DNA of 46,128 bases from Christensenellaceae bacterium (GCA_031278175.1 JAITLB010000229.1:1-46128), one strand, 5' to 3'. Numbered from the stretch's first letter, positions 7,721-16,905 are shown. Program-made: numbers and translations. Notes: generated by a model from the letters alone, not told the origin.

Positions 7721-9298
7721 TTATTTAATAAGATGTGATAGTTTAAGCAGGATTTTTGAGCCAGGAAGTCCTGTTAATTCGCGATCAGTAAAAACACCTA
7801 ATAATATCAGGGTTAAGCAATAAACAATAGAAATTGCTAATGCCGACAACAAGCATACTCCATTTGCGTCTGTAAATTTATCTATTGTAACAAGTGTTAC
7901 ACCAGCGATAATGCTGGTTATAGTTATTATAATACAACACTGCAAAATGCTACGCAGATTTCCTGTTAGGCGTATAATTGAAACATAATTTGCAAAACCC
8001 GCCACAAAAAAACAAACGCAAGAAGCGATGGCTATGCCTAAGATTCCTATACGCGAAGAAAGGAAAACTCCCAAGACAATTTTAGCGCATACGGCAAAAA
8101 GCATGCTCCTGACTGGTTTATAATAAAACCCCAGACCTTGCAGTGTGGATGCATATATTTGAGTAGCGGATAAAGCAATAACCGACACCGCGCTTACTCT
8201 TAATAAAAGTGACGCTGTAAGTAAATCGATTGTTGAAATTGATGGATAAAGGAGACTAAGAATTGACTCTGGTATGGCTATATATAATGCAGTAAATGGC
8301 GCACTAGCAAAAAAAGCCATTTTTGAGGCGGATTTGATTTTGTCCTTTATTGCTATGATATTATGTTGGGCTTTATCTTTGCTTAATAGAGGCGCTACAG
8401 CGATTCCAAGCGATAGAGCAACCATTATAGGGAAGTTTATTAAAGTCCCTACATAACCAGTATACAAGCCGTAATTGACAGTTGCAAGTGCCTGGTTGCT
8501 ATTTGCTACTCTGACATTTAGCGCTATCAAACTATCTGCTATTTGACTGAGCGGTAGTATTAATCCACCTAGTGTCATCGGTATAGTAAGCTTCAGTATT
8601 TCTTTGTATTGTGATCTTGCTTTTTTAATATTCAAGTCGAGCTTTAATGGCGGGTTGTTTTTTCTATAAACTAGATACAGCAGTAAGAAAGTTAGTGCTT
8701 CTGAAATTGTGACACCAGCTAGTGCTCCACCAACAGCATATGCAATGCCATATGGTAGTAGCAGCCATGCTAAAGCTAATCCTACAACAAGTTTAGCAAC
8801 AGACTCGGTAATTTGCGAGATCGCCGATGGTAGCATGTTTGAATTGCCTTGAAACCAACCACGCATAACCGCGATGCCCGATGTAAAAAACACAGCGGGC
8901 GCTATGCATATGAATCCGAGTTTTGTGTCCGAATTGCCCTGAAGCTTTCCGATAGGTCCTGATAGTATGGCTAAAACAAACGACAGAACAAGACTGGTCA
9001 ATAATAAAGCGGACATTGCAGTTTTTAAAATCTCACGTGCTTTGTTTGTTTCTGCATTTGCAAGTCTAGAACTAACGAGCATTGAAATTGCTATAGGCAA
9101 TGATCCCGAAGATGCCGATAAAAGGAACGCGTAAACAGGAAAAACCAATTGATATAGTCCCATTCCAGCTGGTTCTAATATGTGAGCTAAAGGCAGTCGA
9201 TGCACTGCTCCAATAATTCGTGCTATAAAAATTGCGAGAATTAAGGAGCTAGCACTTTTAATAAATCCATTTGAATGTTTATGCTTTCTTTTGCACAT
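7721..9298 (-). CDS. Polysaccharide/lipid II flippase of the SpoVB/YabM (MOP) family
   Basis: This 525-residue integral membrane protein has about 12-14 hydrophobic segments typical of the MOP exporter superfamily, which includes MurJ, SpoVB and YabM and moves undecaprenyl-linked precursors across the membrane. The N-terminus (KSASSLILAIFIARIIGAVHR, then GMGLYQLVFPVYAFLLSASSG) is characteristic of the SpoVB/YabM group. It lies just upstream of the YabN-like mazG gene, as yabM does in Bacillus. It starts 10 bp after the stop of a hypothetical gene, so the two are probably co-transcribed. Which member it is functionally (cell wall, spore cortex or other glycan) cannot be told. Confidence 0.9.
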   Translation of the reverse strand: MCKRKHKHSNGFIKSASSLILAIFIARIIGAVHRLPLAHILEPAGMGLYQLVFPVYAFLLSASSGSLPIAISMLVSSRLANAETNKAREILKTAMSALLLTSLVLSFVLAILSGPIGKLQGNSDTKLGFICIAPAVFFTSGIAVMRGWFQGNSNMLPSAISQITESVAKLVVGLALAWLLLPYGIAYAVGGALAGVTISEALTFLLLYLVYRKNNPPLKLDLNIKKARSQYKEILKLTIPMTLGGLILPLSQIADSLIALNVRVANSNQALATVNYGLYTGYVGTLINFPIMVALSLGIAVAPLLSKDKAQHNIIAIKDKIKSASKMAFFASAPFTALYIAIPESILSLLYPSISTIDLLTASLLLRVSAVSVIALSATQIYASTLQGLGFYYKPVRSMLFAVCAKIVLGVFLSSRIGILGIAIASCVCFFVAGFANYVSIIRLTGNLRSILQCCIIITITSIIAGVTLVTIDKFTDANGVCLLSALAISIVYCLTLILLGVFTDRELTGLPGSKILLKLSHLIK

Positions 9299-9308
9299 AA
9301 ATTCCCAT

Positions 9309-9827
9309 CTATGACTTAAATGGTAGAGAAAGTCTACCGCTGTTTGTTAGAAAGAACGAAATCGAGCATATCAATTGCTGACTAGTTGTTAGACATATTT
9401 TTGCATGGATATAGAATAGCAAGCTAATATATGCAATTAGTGCTAATGTGTGACGACTTAAATTTATTATTGTATTTGATTTTTGATTTGGTGTCTTCTG
9501 CAAAAAACCTGCAGGCATGGTGTAGAAGAGTGCGGCGGGCTCAATATTTTGTAGAGGCATGATTTTTGCTCTATAAGTTTCAGAGCATGTGAATGGCGGG
9601 AAGAGGATGAGAGGCAATGAGTTTGAATTGTTTTGAATCGCAGAAAAGCAATTTAAAAGGTTTATATCAGTACAGATTTTATTGTTGTACACTAGCGATA
9701 GCTTAGATGGTTTTAAAAAATGATTTAACGTGTTTTTCGCAAATAACAAGGACAAACTTATTTTACATAAACTTGCAAAATTCGAGCTTTTGTTGTTTGC
9801 AACCTCTATACTCAATGTCTTTTTCAT
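9309..9827 (-). CDS. Hypothetical protein with C-terminal hydrophobic segment
   Basis: I do not recognise this 172-residue product. It starts MKKTLSIEV after a good ribosome binding site (AGGAG, 9 nt before ATG) and is rich in Ser, Leu and Asn. It contains one clear hydrophobic stretch near residues 130-145 (LALIAYISLLFYIHAKI) that could be a membrane anchor. It ends 10 bp before the flippase start, which suggests co-transcription and translational coupling. No enzymatic motif is visible. The composition is somewhat unlike an ordinary soluble protein, so a fast-evolving or decaying gene is possible. Confidence 0.5.
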   Translation of the reverse strand: MKKTLSIEVANNKSSNFASLCKISLSLLFAKNTLNHFLKPSKLSLVYNNKICTDINLLNCFSAIQNNSNSLPLILFPPFTCSETYRAKIMPLQNIEPAALFYTMPAGFLQKTPNQKSNTIINLSRHTLALIAYISLLFYIHAKICLTTSQQLICSISFFLTNSGRLSLPFKS

Positions 9828-9891
9828 ACTTGCATGCTCCTATAAATAGAGTGTGCAAAAATGGATGTATTATGATGAGAAGATGCAATTA

Positions 9892-11124
9892 TTAGTTCAA
9901 GTTATGTATGTGTCTATAGCTTTCCTCTACTATAAGAGTATATTTTACGCTGTATTTACCCTCGCGGAAATAAAATCTGTGGACAACCCCATCAATTGTC
10001 AAATCTACGGCTTCTGTTGTTTTCTGCACAATTGTTGATAAAGTCTTTAACGGATATTTTATTTCAACTGGGTTGCCACTTAAATCACTGCCGACAAAAC
10101 ATATGTTAGTCCGATCGATATACAATTCGCCACTGCCACTTTCAGTATATGTGTTATTCTCGTTTACTTCCCATACAACAGGATGAGATTCCAGGAAATC
10201 TTCTTTTAATATCGCTTCGCGAATTGTGGCGCGTTGATAGTCATACCATTGATCGATGCGCTCAAATGGTGTCCTCCAAGGCGGAGCCGCTAACAATTCA
10301 CCATATTCATTATATTCGATAGTGTTCTTACATGCATCACATATGAGTTCAGTATTAGTAGAGCACATTTGATATTCAGCACCGCAATTTGGGCATTTAT
10401 ATAATATGTAATGGAGACCTAAAGCTGGAGTTTTAGATTTAAATTTTATTTTGTTTTCTTTTTGATAAATATGATCATTATATTTGAATGCATCTACTAG
10501 ACGTGAATAAATATCGCTTACTGCCATGGATTCTATTTCTTGTTTTGTAAAGATAAGTTTAACCGTTTGGTCAATCTTGCCACGCTTGAATCCCTTAAAC
10601 CATTTCGGTCTTGATGAATATCCACCGTTGTTGTGACACATGACTACTGGCACATTCAAAAACTTGATGAATTTGGCCAAACTCGGCGATATGTAATGAA
10701 GTTGCCTGCCGTCTAGTGATATTTTACCTTCTGGGAACATTGCAATATTGCAACCGATAGCGATTGCTTTTTTCATAAGACGCACACTAGCAATATCCAT
10801 TGAGAATTGGCTCATTGGGATCAGTCCAGCTAACTTTGCAATTGGTTTAATTGGTTTCCATGTAAAGACATCACGTGCACAAACGACATTCAATTTATGT
10901 GGCATTAAAGCTGACATCATGAAAGCTACATCCATTGGTGATGAATGTGTACCTAATGCAAGGAATGGTCCCTGTAGTTTTTTGACAGCAGATTCCTTGT
11001 GTACCTGGACTTTAAAGATAATCCAGCCTAAAAATTTAGCGAACGGCACTAGCAACCAATATAATAATGTATTAGGGTGTCGTGGTGCGTATGTTGATTC
11101 GTCTTTATTTTTCTTCATTGACAT
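9892..11124 (-). CDS. 1-acyl-glycerol-3-phosphate acyltransferase-like protein with zinc ribbon
   Basis: The N-terminal half is a PlsC/LPLAT acyltransferase, the fold that adds the second acyl chain to lysophosphatidic acid. It shows the catalytic HX4D as HSSPMD (60-65) and the FPEGKIS substrate motif (130-136). The N-terminus (LLYWLLVPFAKFLGWIIF) is a probable membrane anchor. After residue 240 there is an extra domain with a four-cysteine zinc-ribbon pattern, CPNC (244-247) and CDAC (262-265). About 140 further residues of unknown role follow, which ordinary PlsC lacks. It begins 1 bp after the peptidase stop in the luxS operon. The substrate is not certain. Confidence 0.85.
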   Translation of the reverse strand: MSMKKNKDESTYAPRHPNTLLYWLLVPFAKFLGWIIFKVQVHKESAVKKLQGPFLALGTHSSPMDVAFMMSALMPHKLNVVCARDVFTWKPIKPIAKLAGLIPMSQFSMDIASVRLMKKAIAIGCNIAMFPEGKISLDGRQLHYISPSLAKFIKFLNVPVVMCHNNGGYSSRPKWFKGFKRGKIDQTVKLIFTKQEIESMAVSDIYSRLVDAFKYNDHIYQKENKIKFKSKTPALGLHYILYKCPNCGAEYQMCSTNTELICDACKNTIEYNEYGELLAAPPWRTPFERIDQWYDYQRATIREAILKEDFLESHPVVWEVNENNTYTESGSGELYIDRTNICFVGSDLSGNPVEIKYPLKTLSTIVQKTTEAVDLTIDGVVHRFYFREGKYSVKYTLIVEESYRHIHNLN

Positions 11125-11125
11125 A

Positions 11126-12244
11126 TTACTTCAAACATTCTGGATTAAGATTTTGTAGTTCAGGGATGACAAAACGACCGTCTTTGCGTATAAGATTATC
11201 ATCAAAATATATTTCACCGCCACCGTATTTTGGTGTTTGTATCAGCACTAGATCCCAGTGAATAGCACTTGCGTTGCCATTATAACAATCATCATAACAT
11301 GCACCAGGTGTGAAATGAATAGATCCTGCAATTTTCTCATCAAAAAGAATATCGCCCATAGGTTCAGTTATATAAGGGTTTACACCTATTGCAAATTCGC
11401 CCACATAACGCGCACCTTCATCGGTATCGAATATGTGTGTAGCGGCTTCAGTCATACCATTGCTAGCGGAAATATTTATAATTTTACCATTCTTGAAAGT
11501 TAGTTCAACACCATCAAACGAAATTCCATCGTAAATAGATGGTGTATTATATTTAATGACACCATTGACGCTATCCTTTACTGGAGCAGAATAGATTTCA
11601 CCGTCGGGTATATTGCATCTGCCAGCACATTTTTTACTGCCGATGCCTTTAATACTAAAAGAAATATCCGTGTCTTTTGCGATGATTTTAACTTTATCAG
11701 TTGTGTCCATGAGTGCTTTCAATGCGTCCATAGCACGATCCATTTTTCCATAATCCAAAGTGCAAACGTTAAAGTAATAATCCTCAAAGGCTTCTGTAGA
11801 CATTTTAGCAAGTTGAGCCATTCCATCGGTCGGCCAACGGAGAACGACCCACTTTGTTTTTTTAACGCGAATTTCATGGTGTATTGGATGCGAATAATGA
11901 GTATCATATATGTGAAACGAGTCAGAGGAAACATCGTTATATTGGAAACTGTTATTTCCACCTCTAATCCCGATATATGCATCCATCTCGGACATTCGTT
12001 GTGTTGCGTACTTAGACATAAGATCCGCAAGATCTACTGACATGCCGCGTAGAACCGCTCTTGTGATACGCGAGTCACTAATCTGAACGAACGGAAGAGC
12101 ACCGATCTTATATATTTCTTTTACTAATTCAGCGACCATAACAGGGTCAACATTATTAGCTTCGATAAGAACCTTTTCACCTTTTTTAAGTTCACACGAA
12201 TGATTGATTAAGACATTTGCTAGCTGAGAAAATCTCAAATCCAT
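11126..12244 (-). CDS. M29-family aminopeptidase (AmpS/PepS-like)
   Basis: This cytoplasmic metallo-aminopeptidase should release N-terminal residues from peptides. The start was placed at the second ATG (12244, MDLRFSQLANVL), because GGAG lies 6 nt upstream of it. The ATG at 12256 would itself overlap that GGAG, and starting there would add only MEYN. Conserved M29 segments are present: RCNIPDGEIYSAPVKDS, VGEFAIGVNP, DEKIAGSIHFTPG and SAIHWDLV, which contain the Glu, His and Asp metal ligands. Its length of about 372 residues is within the family range. It sits 27 bp after luxS and 1 bp before the acyltransferase gene, so the three form an operon. Confidence 0.92.
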   Translation of the reverse strand: MDLRFSQLANVLINHSCELKKGEKVLIEANNVDPVMVAELVKEIYKIGALPFVQISDSRITRAVLRGMSVDLADLMSKYATQRMSEMDAYIGIRGGNNSFQYNDVSSDSFHIYDTHYSHPIHHEIRVKKTKWVVLRWPTDGMAQLAKMSTEAFEDYYFNVCTLDYGKMDRAMDALKALMDTTDKVKIIAKDTDISFSIKGIGSKKCAGRCNIPDGEIYSAPVKDSVNGVIKYNTPSIYDGISFDGVELTFKNGKIINISASNGMTEAATHIFDTDEGARYVGEFAIGVNPYITEPMGDILFDEKIAGSIHFTPGACYDDCYNGNASAIHWDLVLIQTPKYGGGEIYFDDNLIRKDGRFVIPELQNLNPECLK

Positions 12245-12271
12245 ATTATACTCCATATAGAATATTTAAGT

Positions 12272-12769
12272 TTAGTCGAGTTTTTTGGTTCGTGCTACTG
12301 GATAGTTTAAATTGATCTTTTTAAGGTCAATAAGCACGTTATAATATGCTGCCGCATCGAGTTTTGCTAGTTCAAGATTTAAATCATCACAATACCCGCA
12401 CTCTATTTTTGAGTCTCCAGGAATCTTTCCTTCAAATTCTGCAGCGTAATCGAACGCACGCTCTAATAGCGGTTGAATCTGTTCTTGATCAAGATCACCG
12501 TATATAATGAGATAAAAGCCTGTGCGACAACCCATAGGGCCAAAGTATATTATACGGTTACCCCAGAGAGTGTCATTTCTCAAAAATGTAGCAATAATAT
12601 GCTCGATTGCATGTACAGAACCAGTTTCCATCACAGGTTCATGATAGGGCCTCTTCATTCTTAAATCAAAAGTTGTTATAGGTTGCCCATTAAAAGTATA
12701 CTTTTTTGATATGTATAGACCACTTCGCAATCTTAAATGATTAATTTGGAAACTAGGGATTTTTTCCAT
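12272..12769 (-). CDS. luxS: S-ribosylhomocysteine lyase (LuxS)
   Basis: LuxS cleaves S-ribosylhomocysteine to homocysteine and DPD, the precursor of autoinducer-2, in the activated methyl cycle. The 165 residues contain the metal-binding HAIEH (53-57), the catalytic-region cysteine in FGPMGCRTGFY (C81) and the third metal-ligand region ECGYC (C124). The family usually has ECG followed by a non-cysteine, so the extra C127 is slightly unusual. A GGAG lies 7 nt before the ATG, and a strong promoter lies about 45 bp upstream of the start. It is the first gene of the operon that continues with an M29 peptidase and a PlsC-like gene. No pfs gene is in the window. Confidence 0.96.
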   Translation of the reverse strand: MEKIPSFQINHLRLRSGLYISKKYTFNGQPITTFDLRMKRPYHEPVMETGSVHAIEHIIATFLRNDTLWGNRIIYFGPMGCRTGFYLIIYGDLDQEQIQPLLERAFDYAAEFEGKIPGDSKIECGYCDDLNLELAKLDAAAYYNVLIDLKKINLNYPVARTKKLD

Positions 12770-12813
12770 AGATACTCCATTTCTAATTTTTACTTATTCC
12801 AGCAATTGAATAA

Positions 12814-12842
12814 ATTATATAATTTTATCATTAAAATATCAA
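12814..12842 (-). promoter_or_regulatory. Promoter of the luxS operon
   Basis: On the minus strand, TTGATA (12842-12837), a 17-nt spacer and TATAAT (12819-12814) form a near-consensus sigma-A promoter. It lies about 45 bp upstream of the luxS ATG. Confidence 0.72.
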
Positions 12843-13030
12843 GCAAAATGCCGCTCACAACTAATATTAGTGCGTCTTATTAGAACTCAAAATCCAAAAT
12901 CAATTGTAATATAGAACAATAAAGGCGGAGTGTTAATTTAGTAGCCCCTAAATTTTACTATGTTAAAGATTAATCTAAACATCAATTTTTGCATAATGCT
13001 AGCATAAATTATAATGAGGATGTAATAAAT

Positions 13031-13246
13031 ATGGATATAATAGAAGAGCGCAAAGAAAATAGACAGTATGCTAATTTAAGTCAAGAAAGGTTAATGAACG
13101 AATTATTTAGCGTCGCAAATGATGCACGCTCTTGTGGTTTGCTAGAAAATTCAAAGTTGGACGATTTTTACATCAGAGTAAGACCTATTTTGACAGAGGA
13201 ACAAGCAGAGCGCATGAGAGAACTAATTTTGCAATTAAAGAGGTAG
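13031..13246 (+). CDS. Small acidic hypothetical protein
   Basis: I do not recognise this 71-residue protein. The ATG at 13031 (MDIIEERKENRQ) was chosen over the upstream in-frame ATG at 12989 because GAGGA lies 10 nt before it. The sequence is charged and predicted helical (SQERLMNELFSVANDARSCG, then LTEEQAERMRELILQLKR), with no membrane segment or metal motif. It is one of only a few plus-strand genes here and is followed at 138 bp by another small plus-strand gene. Confidence 0.65.
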   Translation: MDIIEERKENRQYANLSQERLMNELFSVANDARSCGLLENSKLDDFYIRVRPILTEEQAERMRELILQLKR

Positions 13247-13384
13247 TTATAATGTTTATGCATTTGGCTTTATAAAGCGCTAGCTACGACAAAGTTAACA
13301 GATTTGATTAGGATTATTTCCAAATTTATTCTGCAAAACGTTCAAGAAATTATTAACGCGATAGATGTCGATAAAAGGAGTTAT

Positions 13385-13708
13385 ATGAATAGTGATATCA
13401 AAAACATGTTGCTAGTGTTAATGATCAGTCAAGTTGGCAGAGGCGATGTCAAAGTAGAGACGATAATTAATATGCTCGAGCAAGTACAGAGCGCATCCGC
13501 GAACAGCGATAGCAGTCAGATCTATCAAACAATAAGCAAATTAAAGCAACTTGCAAACATTATGCCACAAAACGAAAACATAGTAGCAAAAGAAAACCCA
13601 GTACAAGCGGGTGTTACACCCAGCAAACAAAAACACGCATTTGATGCCGTGCAAAGGTTGCTACCAGAAGAAGCTAAGAGGATATTGTCACTAATAAAGA
13701 CTAATTAA
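13385..13708 (+). CDS. Small hypothetical protein
   Basis: This 107-residue product is not recognised. The ATG at 13385 (MNSDIKNMLLVLMISQ) has AGGAG 4-5 nt upstream. The frame upstream of it (from a TTG at 13304) has no such signal. The N-terminal 40 residues are helical and amphipathic, the middle is Asn/Gln/Ser-rich and the C-terminus (HAFDAVQRLLPEEAKRILSL) is again helical. It is probably cytoplasmic. It probably shares a transcript with the preceding 71-residue gene. Confidence 0.6.
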   Translation: MNSDIKNMLLVLMISQVGRGDVKVETIINMLEQVQSASANSDSSQIYQTISKLKQLANIMPQNENIVAKENPVQAGVTPSKQKHAFDAVQRLLPEEAKRILSLIKTN

Positions 13709-13765
13709 ATTGCTTGCAATAGAGACAATTCAGATTTGAATTTGAGACCAGTTAAATTACACTAT

Positions 13766-13788
13766 CTTGCTTTATAGTGAAAAGCAAG
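13766..13788. terminator. Hairpin between convergent genes, possible terminator
   Basis: CTTGCTTT (13766-13773) pairs perfectly with AAAGCAAG (13781-13788) over a 7-nt loop. It lies between the small plus-strand gene and the end of minus-strand hflX. Neither side has a long T-tract, so a termination role is only suggested by position. Confidence 0.4.
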
Positions 13789-13863
13789 ACAAGCATAGTA
13801 TAACTAGACGGCTGACACATTTTTATCGAGCGCTGAGGGTCAATATATAATAAGATCTAGATG

Positions 13864-14958
13864 TCAATTGCCAAACAATAGACTTGAAATTTTAGATTTT
13901 AACAGATCTATCCCTTCACCTGTTTTTGCGCTTATAACAACAGTATGTTCCGCGTTAGGTATAGTTGTCACTAATCCTTTATCGCATTTGTTTAGTGCTA
14001 GAATTCGAGGTGTTTCGGCAGGTGTTCCGATGTTGTCTAGTGTGTCACAAACAGAGTCATATTCGAATATAACAGATTCCGATGATCCATCAGAGACCAC
14101 AACTAGTAGATCGGCAAATTTAGCTTCTTCAAGAGTGCTTTTAAAGGCTTCTACTAATTCGTGAGGTAGTCTTGATATAAAACCAACTGTATCCACTAAC
14201 AAAAACTCTTTTCCCAAGTCAAGCCAAAGTTTTCGGCTTATTGGGTCTAGAGTAGCGAACAATTTATCATCGGATAGCACATCCGCTTTAGTTAGGGTGT
14301 TCATCAGTGTGGATTTTCCAGCATTAGTGTATCCTACAATCGCTACTGTTTTAATTTGGTTTTTCTGTCTTTTTTGACGTCTCAAGTCGCGCTCTTTGGA
14401 GAGTTTAGCTATTTTCTCTGTAAGCACATCAATTTCTTCGCGCAATGTTCTACGATCTAATTCTAGCTTTTGTTCGCCACCACCACGTCTGGCCCCGCCA
14501 CCACCAGCACCGCCGCCTCCTTGTCTTGAAAGTGAGATGCCTTTGCCGATAATGCGCGGCAAAAGGTTTTTGTTCCTTGCTAGTTCTATTTGCAATTTTC
14601 CTTCGCCACTAATTGCTCTGTTTGCAAAAATCTCTAAAATGAGAGTTTTTCTATCGATAACATCAACATTTAAAAACTGCTCGAGATTGTTAAATTTAGA
14701 CCCTGAAATGTCGTCATCGAAGATTACAATATCAGCCGATTGCGACTCTACAATAGCAAGCAACTCAGATAATTTTCCTTTGCCAATGTGATATGTTTTA
14801 TCGGGTTTATCGCGTCTTTGGAAGAGTGTTGCTACAGTTTGATATCCAGCCGTTTCGGCTAGCCGTGTTAATTCTGCGAAAACTTTTTCACCATCTCTTG
14901 TTTCTGCTACAGCTACAAGAATTGCCTTTCTAGGCGAATTGTCAATAATTTGTTTCAT
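13864..14958 (-). CDS. hflX: GTPase HflX
   Basis: HflX is a ribosome-associated GTPase that helps rescue stalled ribosomes. All G motifs are present: GYTNAGKST (209-217), DTVGF (256-260), NKCD (323-326) and SAKTG (343-347). The N-terminal HflX domain (YHIGKGKLSEL) is complete. The glycine-rich segment before the GTPase domain, usually close to GGGIGTRGPGETQLE, is replaced by a longer poly-glycine loop with two arginines (147-161), ending GEQKLELDRR. At 364 residues it lacks about 60 residues of the usual C-terminal extension. The upstream ribosome binding site is weak. The G motifs make the assignment secure. Confidence 0.93.
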   Translation of the reverse strand: MKQIIDNSPRKAILVAVAETRDGEKVFAELTRLAETAGYQTVATLFQRRDKPDKTYHIGKGKLSELLAIVESQSADIVIFDDDISGSKFNNLEQFLNVDVIDRKTLILEIFANRAISGEGKLQIELARNKNLLPRIIGKGISLSRQGGGGAGGGGARRGGGEQKLELDRRTLREEIDVLTEKIAKLSKERDLRRQKRQKNQIKTVAIVGYTNAGKSTLMNTLTKADVLSDDKLFATLDPISRKLWLDLGKEFLLVDTVGFISRLPHELVEAFKSTLEEAKFADLLVVVSDGSSESVIFEYDSVCDTLDNIGTPAETPRILALNKCDKGLVTTIPNAEHTVVISAKTGEGIDLLKSKISSLLFGN

Positions 14959-15323
14959 ATAATATTTGATCCATTTAAAGTGATATAAACATATAACGTA
15001 ATTTGTAAGTTAGACACTAATTGAATTTTTCATGCGGCAAGAGAGCAAGACAACATTTTAGAATTAGAGTGTGCCTCTAATTGATGTTGTGGGATCGCTC
15101 CATGCTATATTAATTAAAGTATAATTAGTTAATCTATGTGATGCAAATATTAAATTCTCATGTTAAAAATCCTTTTATGATTCATTTAGATGCTATATTA
15201 GTACTCTCGACAAATTGAGTTCAACTTGTGCGAGAGTACTAAAATGGGGGGGGGGATATTTTAATTTCTATATATTTTAAGCTCGTTAATGCAGTTTAGT
15301 TAGAAACAGTTGGTAAGCGCTAA
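14959..15323. other. Intergenic region with hairpin and poly-G tract
   Basis: No coding sequence is supported here. The region carries a 12-bp perfect inverted repeat (15198-15242), followed closely by a run of about ten G residues, and is otherwise AT-rich. Confidence 0.55.
15198..15256. repeat. 12-bp perfect hairpin next to a poly-G run
   Basis: TTAGTACTCTCG (15198-15209) is the exact reverse complement of CGAGAGTACTAA (15231-15242). A further ACAA/TTGT pairing inside the arm extends the stem past a bulged G. Four bases beyond the right arm a homopolymer of about ten G begins near 15246. It could mark the 3' end of the alcohol dehydrogenase transcript, but no T-tract follows on that strand. 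Confidence 0.7.
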
Positions 15324-16535
15324 TTATTCAACCAAAAGCTTCAAGACTTCTTTCATTTGTGCTTTGTTCATAAGTTTGGGAACAGGGTACATAGGATTGC
15401 CTTCTTTGATAGCGCGAGTAGCGATAAGGTCGAAATCCTCAGCTCGAAGTCCTTTGATTTTGGTAGGTATAGACATATACTCATTCAAACTGCGAATAGC
15501 TGCTATAAACTTTTTCGCTTTTATTTCTGTGGAGTCATTCTTTTCACATATACCACCTGTGGCATCGGCTAGCTTAGCAAGAGGTTTATATGCACTCTTA
15601 CCATACCAGTCTAAAATATATGGCAAAATTACAGCATTAGCTAATCCGTGTGGCGTGCCGTAGAGTCCGCCCATAGTATGTGCTATTGCGTGTACATAAC
15701 CGATGAATGCGCGTGTGAATGAGACACCTGCATAATATGCGGCTAGTTGCATGTTTTCTCTAGCTTGTACGTCATCGCCAGTATCATATGTCGTTTTCAA
15801 GTTCTCAAATATAAGTTTTGTCGCCTTGATAGACATATCGCGAGTAAGAGACGTATTACTTCTGCCGATGTATGCTTCTACGGCATGTGTGAGTGCGTCA
15901 ACGCCTGTCGTTGAAGTGATGTGTTTTGGCAGTTTAAGTGTAAGAAGTGGATCGAGGACAGCGTAATGAGGAACCAAACAAAAGTCATTGATAGGATATT
16001 TTTCATGAGTTTTGCTGTTTGAAATTACGGCTGCGACTGTTGCTTCGCTGCCAGTGCCTGACGTTGTAGGAATAGCAAAGAGAGGAGGCAACTTTTTAAG
16101 TATTTTAAAATAGCCTTTCATTTTGCCAACGGCTTTTCTAGGTTTTACAGCGCGAGCACCAATAATTTTAGCACAATCCATGGACGAGCCACCACCAAAA
16201 GCTATAATGCAGTCACACTTGGACTCAGTATACACTTTAAGACCAGCTTCGATGTTATCAATTGTTGGATTAGGAACAGTCTCATCATAGACAGCGTATT
16301 CGAGACCTGTAGCGGTTAGGTTTTCTAATAATGGATTAGGTAAACCTAAATTCATTAAACCCTTATCGGTTACAAGCAATGGCTTTTTCAAGTTTAGAGA
16401 TTTAATAAACTTGGGCAATTCTGCGAGTTTGCCAGGACCACTAATAATTTCAGGTTTTCTAATAGGCAAGATTTTAAGTCCTATTGCAAAAACAAATTGA
16501 ATAGATCTACACCATATTTTTGAACATAAATTCAT
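15324..16535 (-). CDS. Iron-containing alcohol dehydrogenase
   Basis: This NAD(P)-linked group III alcohol dehydrogenase interconverts alcohols and aldehydes or ketones. The nucleotide-binding GGGSSMDCAK and the PTTSGTGSE segment are intact. Metal ligands are provided by the conserved DALTHAVEAY and by HAIAHTMGGLYGTPHG. At 403 residues it has a normal core plus about 25 extra N-terminal residues (MNLCSKIWCRSIQFVFAIG) before the usual IRKPEIISGPG start. The ATG has GAAGGAG upstream, so the extension seems real. A second, more distant iron alcohol dehydrogenase lies at 34581-35783. The substrate is unknown. Confidence 0.9.
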   Translation of the reverse strand: MNLCSKIWCRSIQFVFAIGLKILPIRKPEIISGPGKLAELPKFIKSLNLKKPLLVTDKGLMNLGLPNPLLENLTATGLEYAVYDETVPNPTIDNIEAGLKVYTESKCDCIIAFGGGSSMDCAKIIGARAVKPRKAVGKMKGYFKILKKLPPLFAIPTTSGTGSEATVAAVISNSKTHEKYPINDFCLVPHYAVLDPLLTLKLPKHITSTTGVDALTHAVEAYIGRSNTSLTRDMSIKATKLIFENLKTTYDTGDDVQARENMQLAAYYAGVSFTRAFIGYVHAIAHTMGGLYGTPHGLANAVILPYILDWYGKSAYKPLAKLADATGGICEKNDSTEIKAKKFIAAIRSLNEYMSIPTKIKGLRAEDFDLIATRAIKEGNPMYPVPKLMNKAQMKEVLKLLVE

Positions 16536-16905
16536 TTAAACATTCTCCTTCTCTAAGTTATTTAAACTATAGTAAAACACGTGAACTTGTTCTAAACATC
16601 GATAGCATACCTTAACGATCAGATAAATTATGCCTGATTTGCTAACGCTATTAGAAAAGCATCATACAAATTTGATATAAAATAAATACAACTGTTATTC
16701 GCAATCATGTTATAATAAAAATGACGTGTTTATCTCATAGAAATGCATTCACTAAACTAGCAACTGTACAAATACAGCGCAACCACATCCATAAAAATGG
16801 AAGATAGCAAATACATAATAATTATATAATAATTTTGCCTATATTGCAAGCATGAGCAAACAATTGACTAACTTTGATTTTCATGCAAGGCATATAAGGT
16901 ATAAT

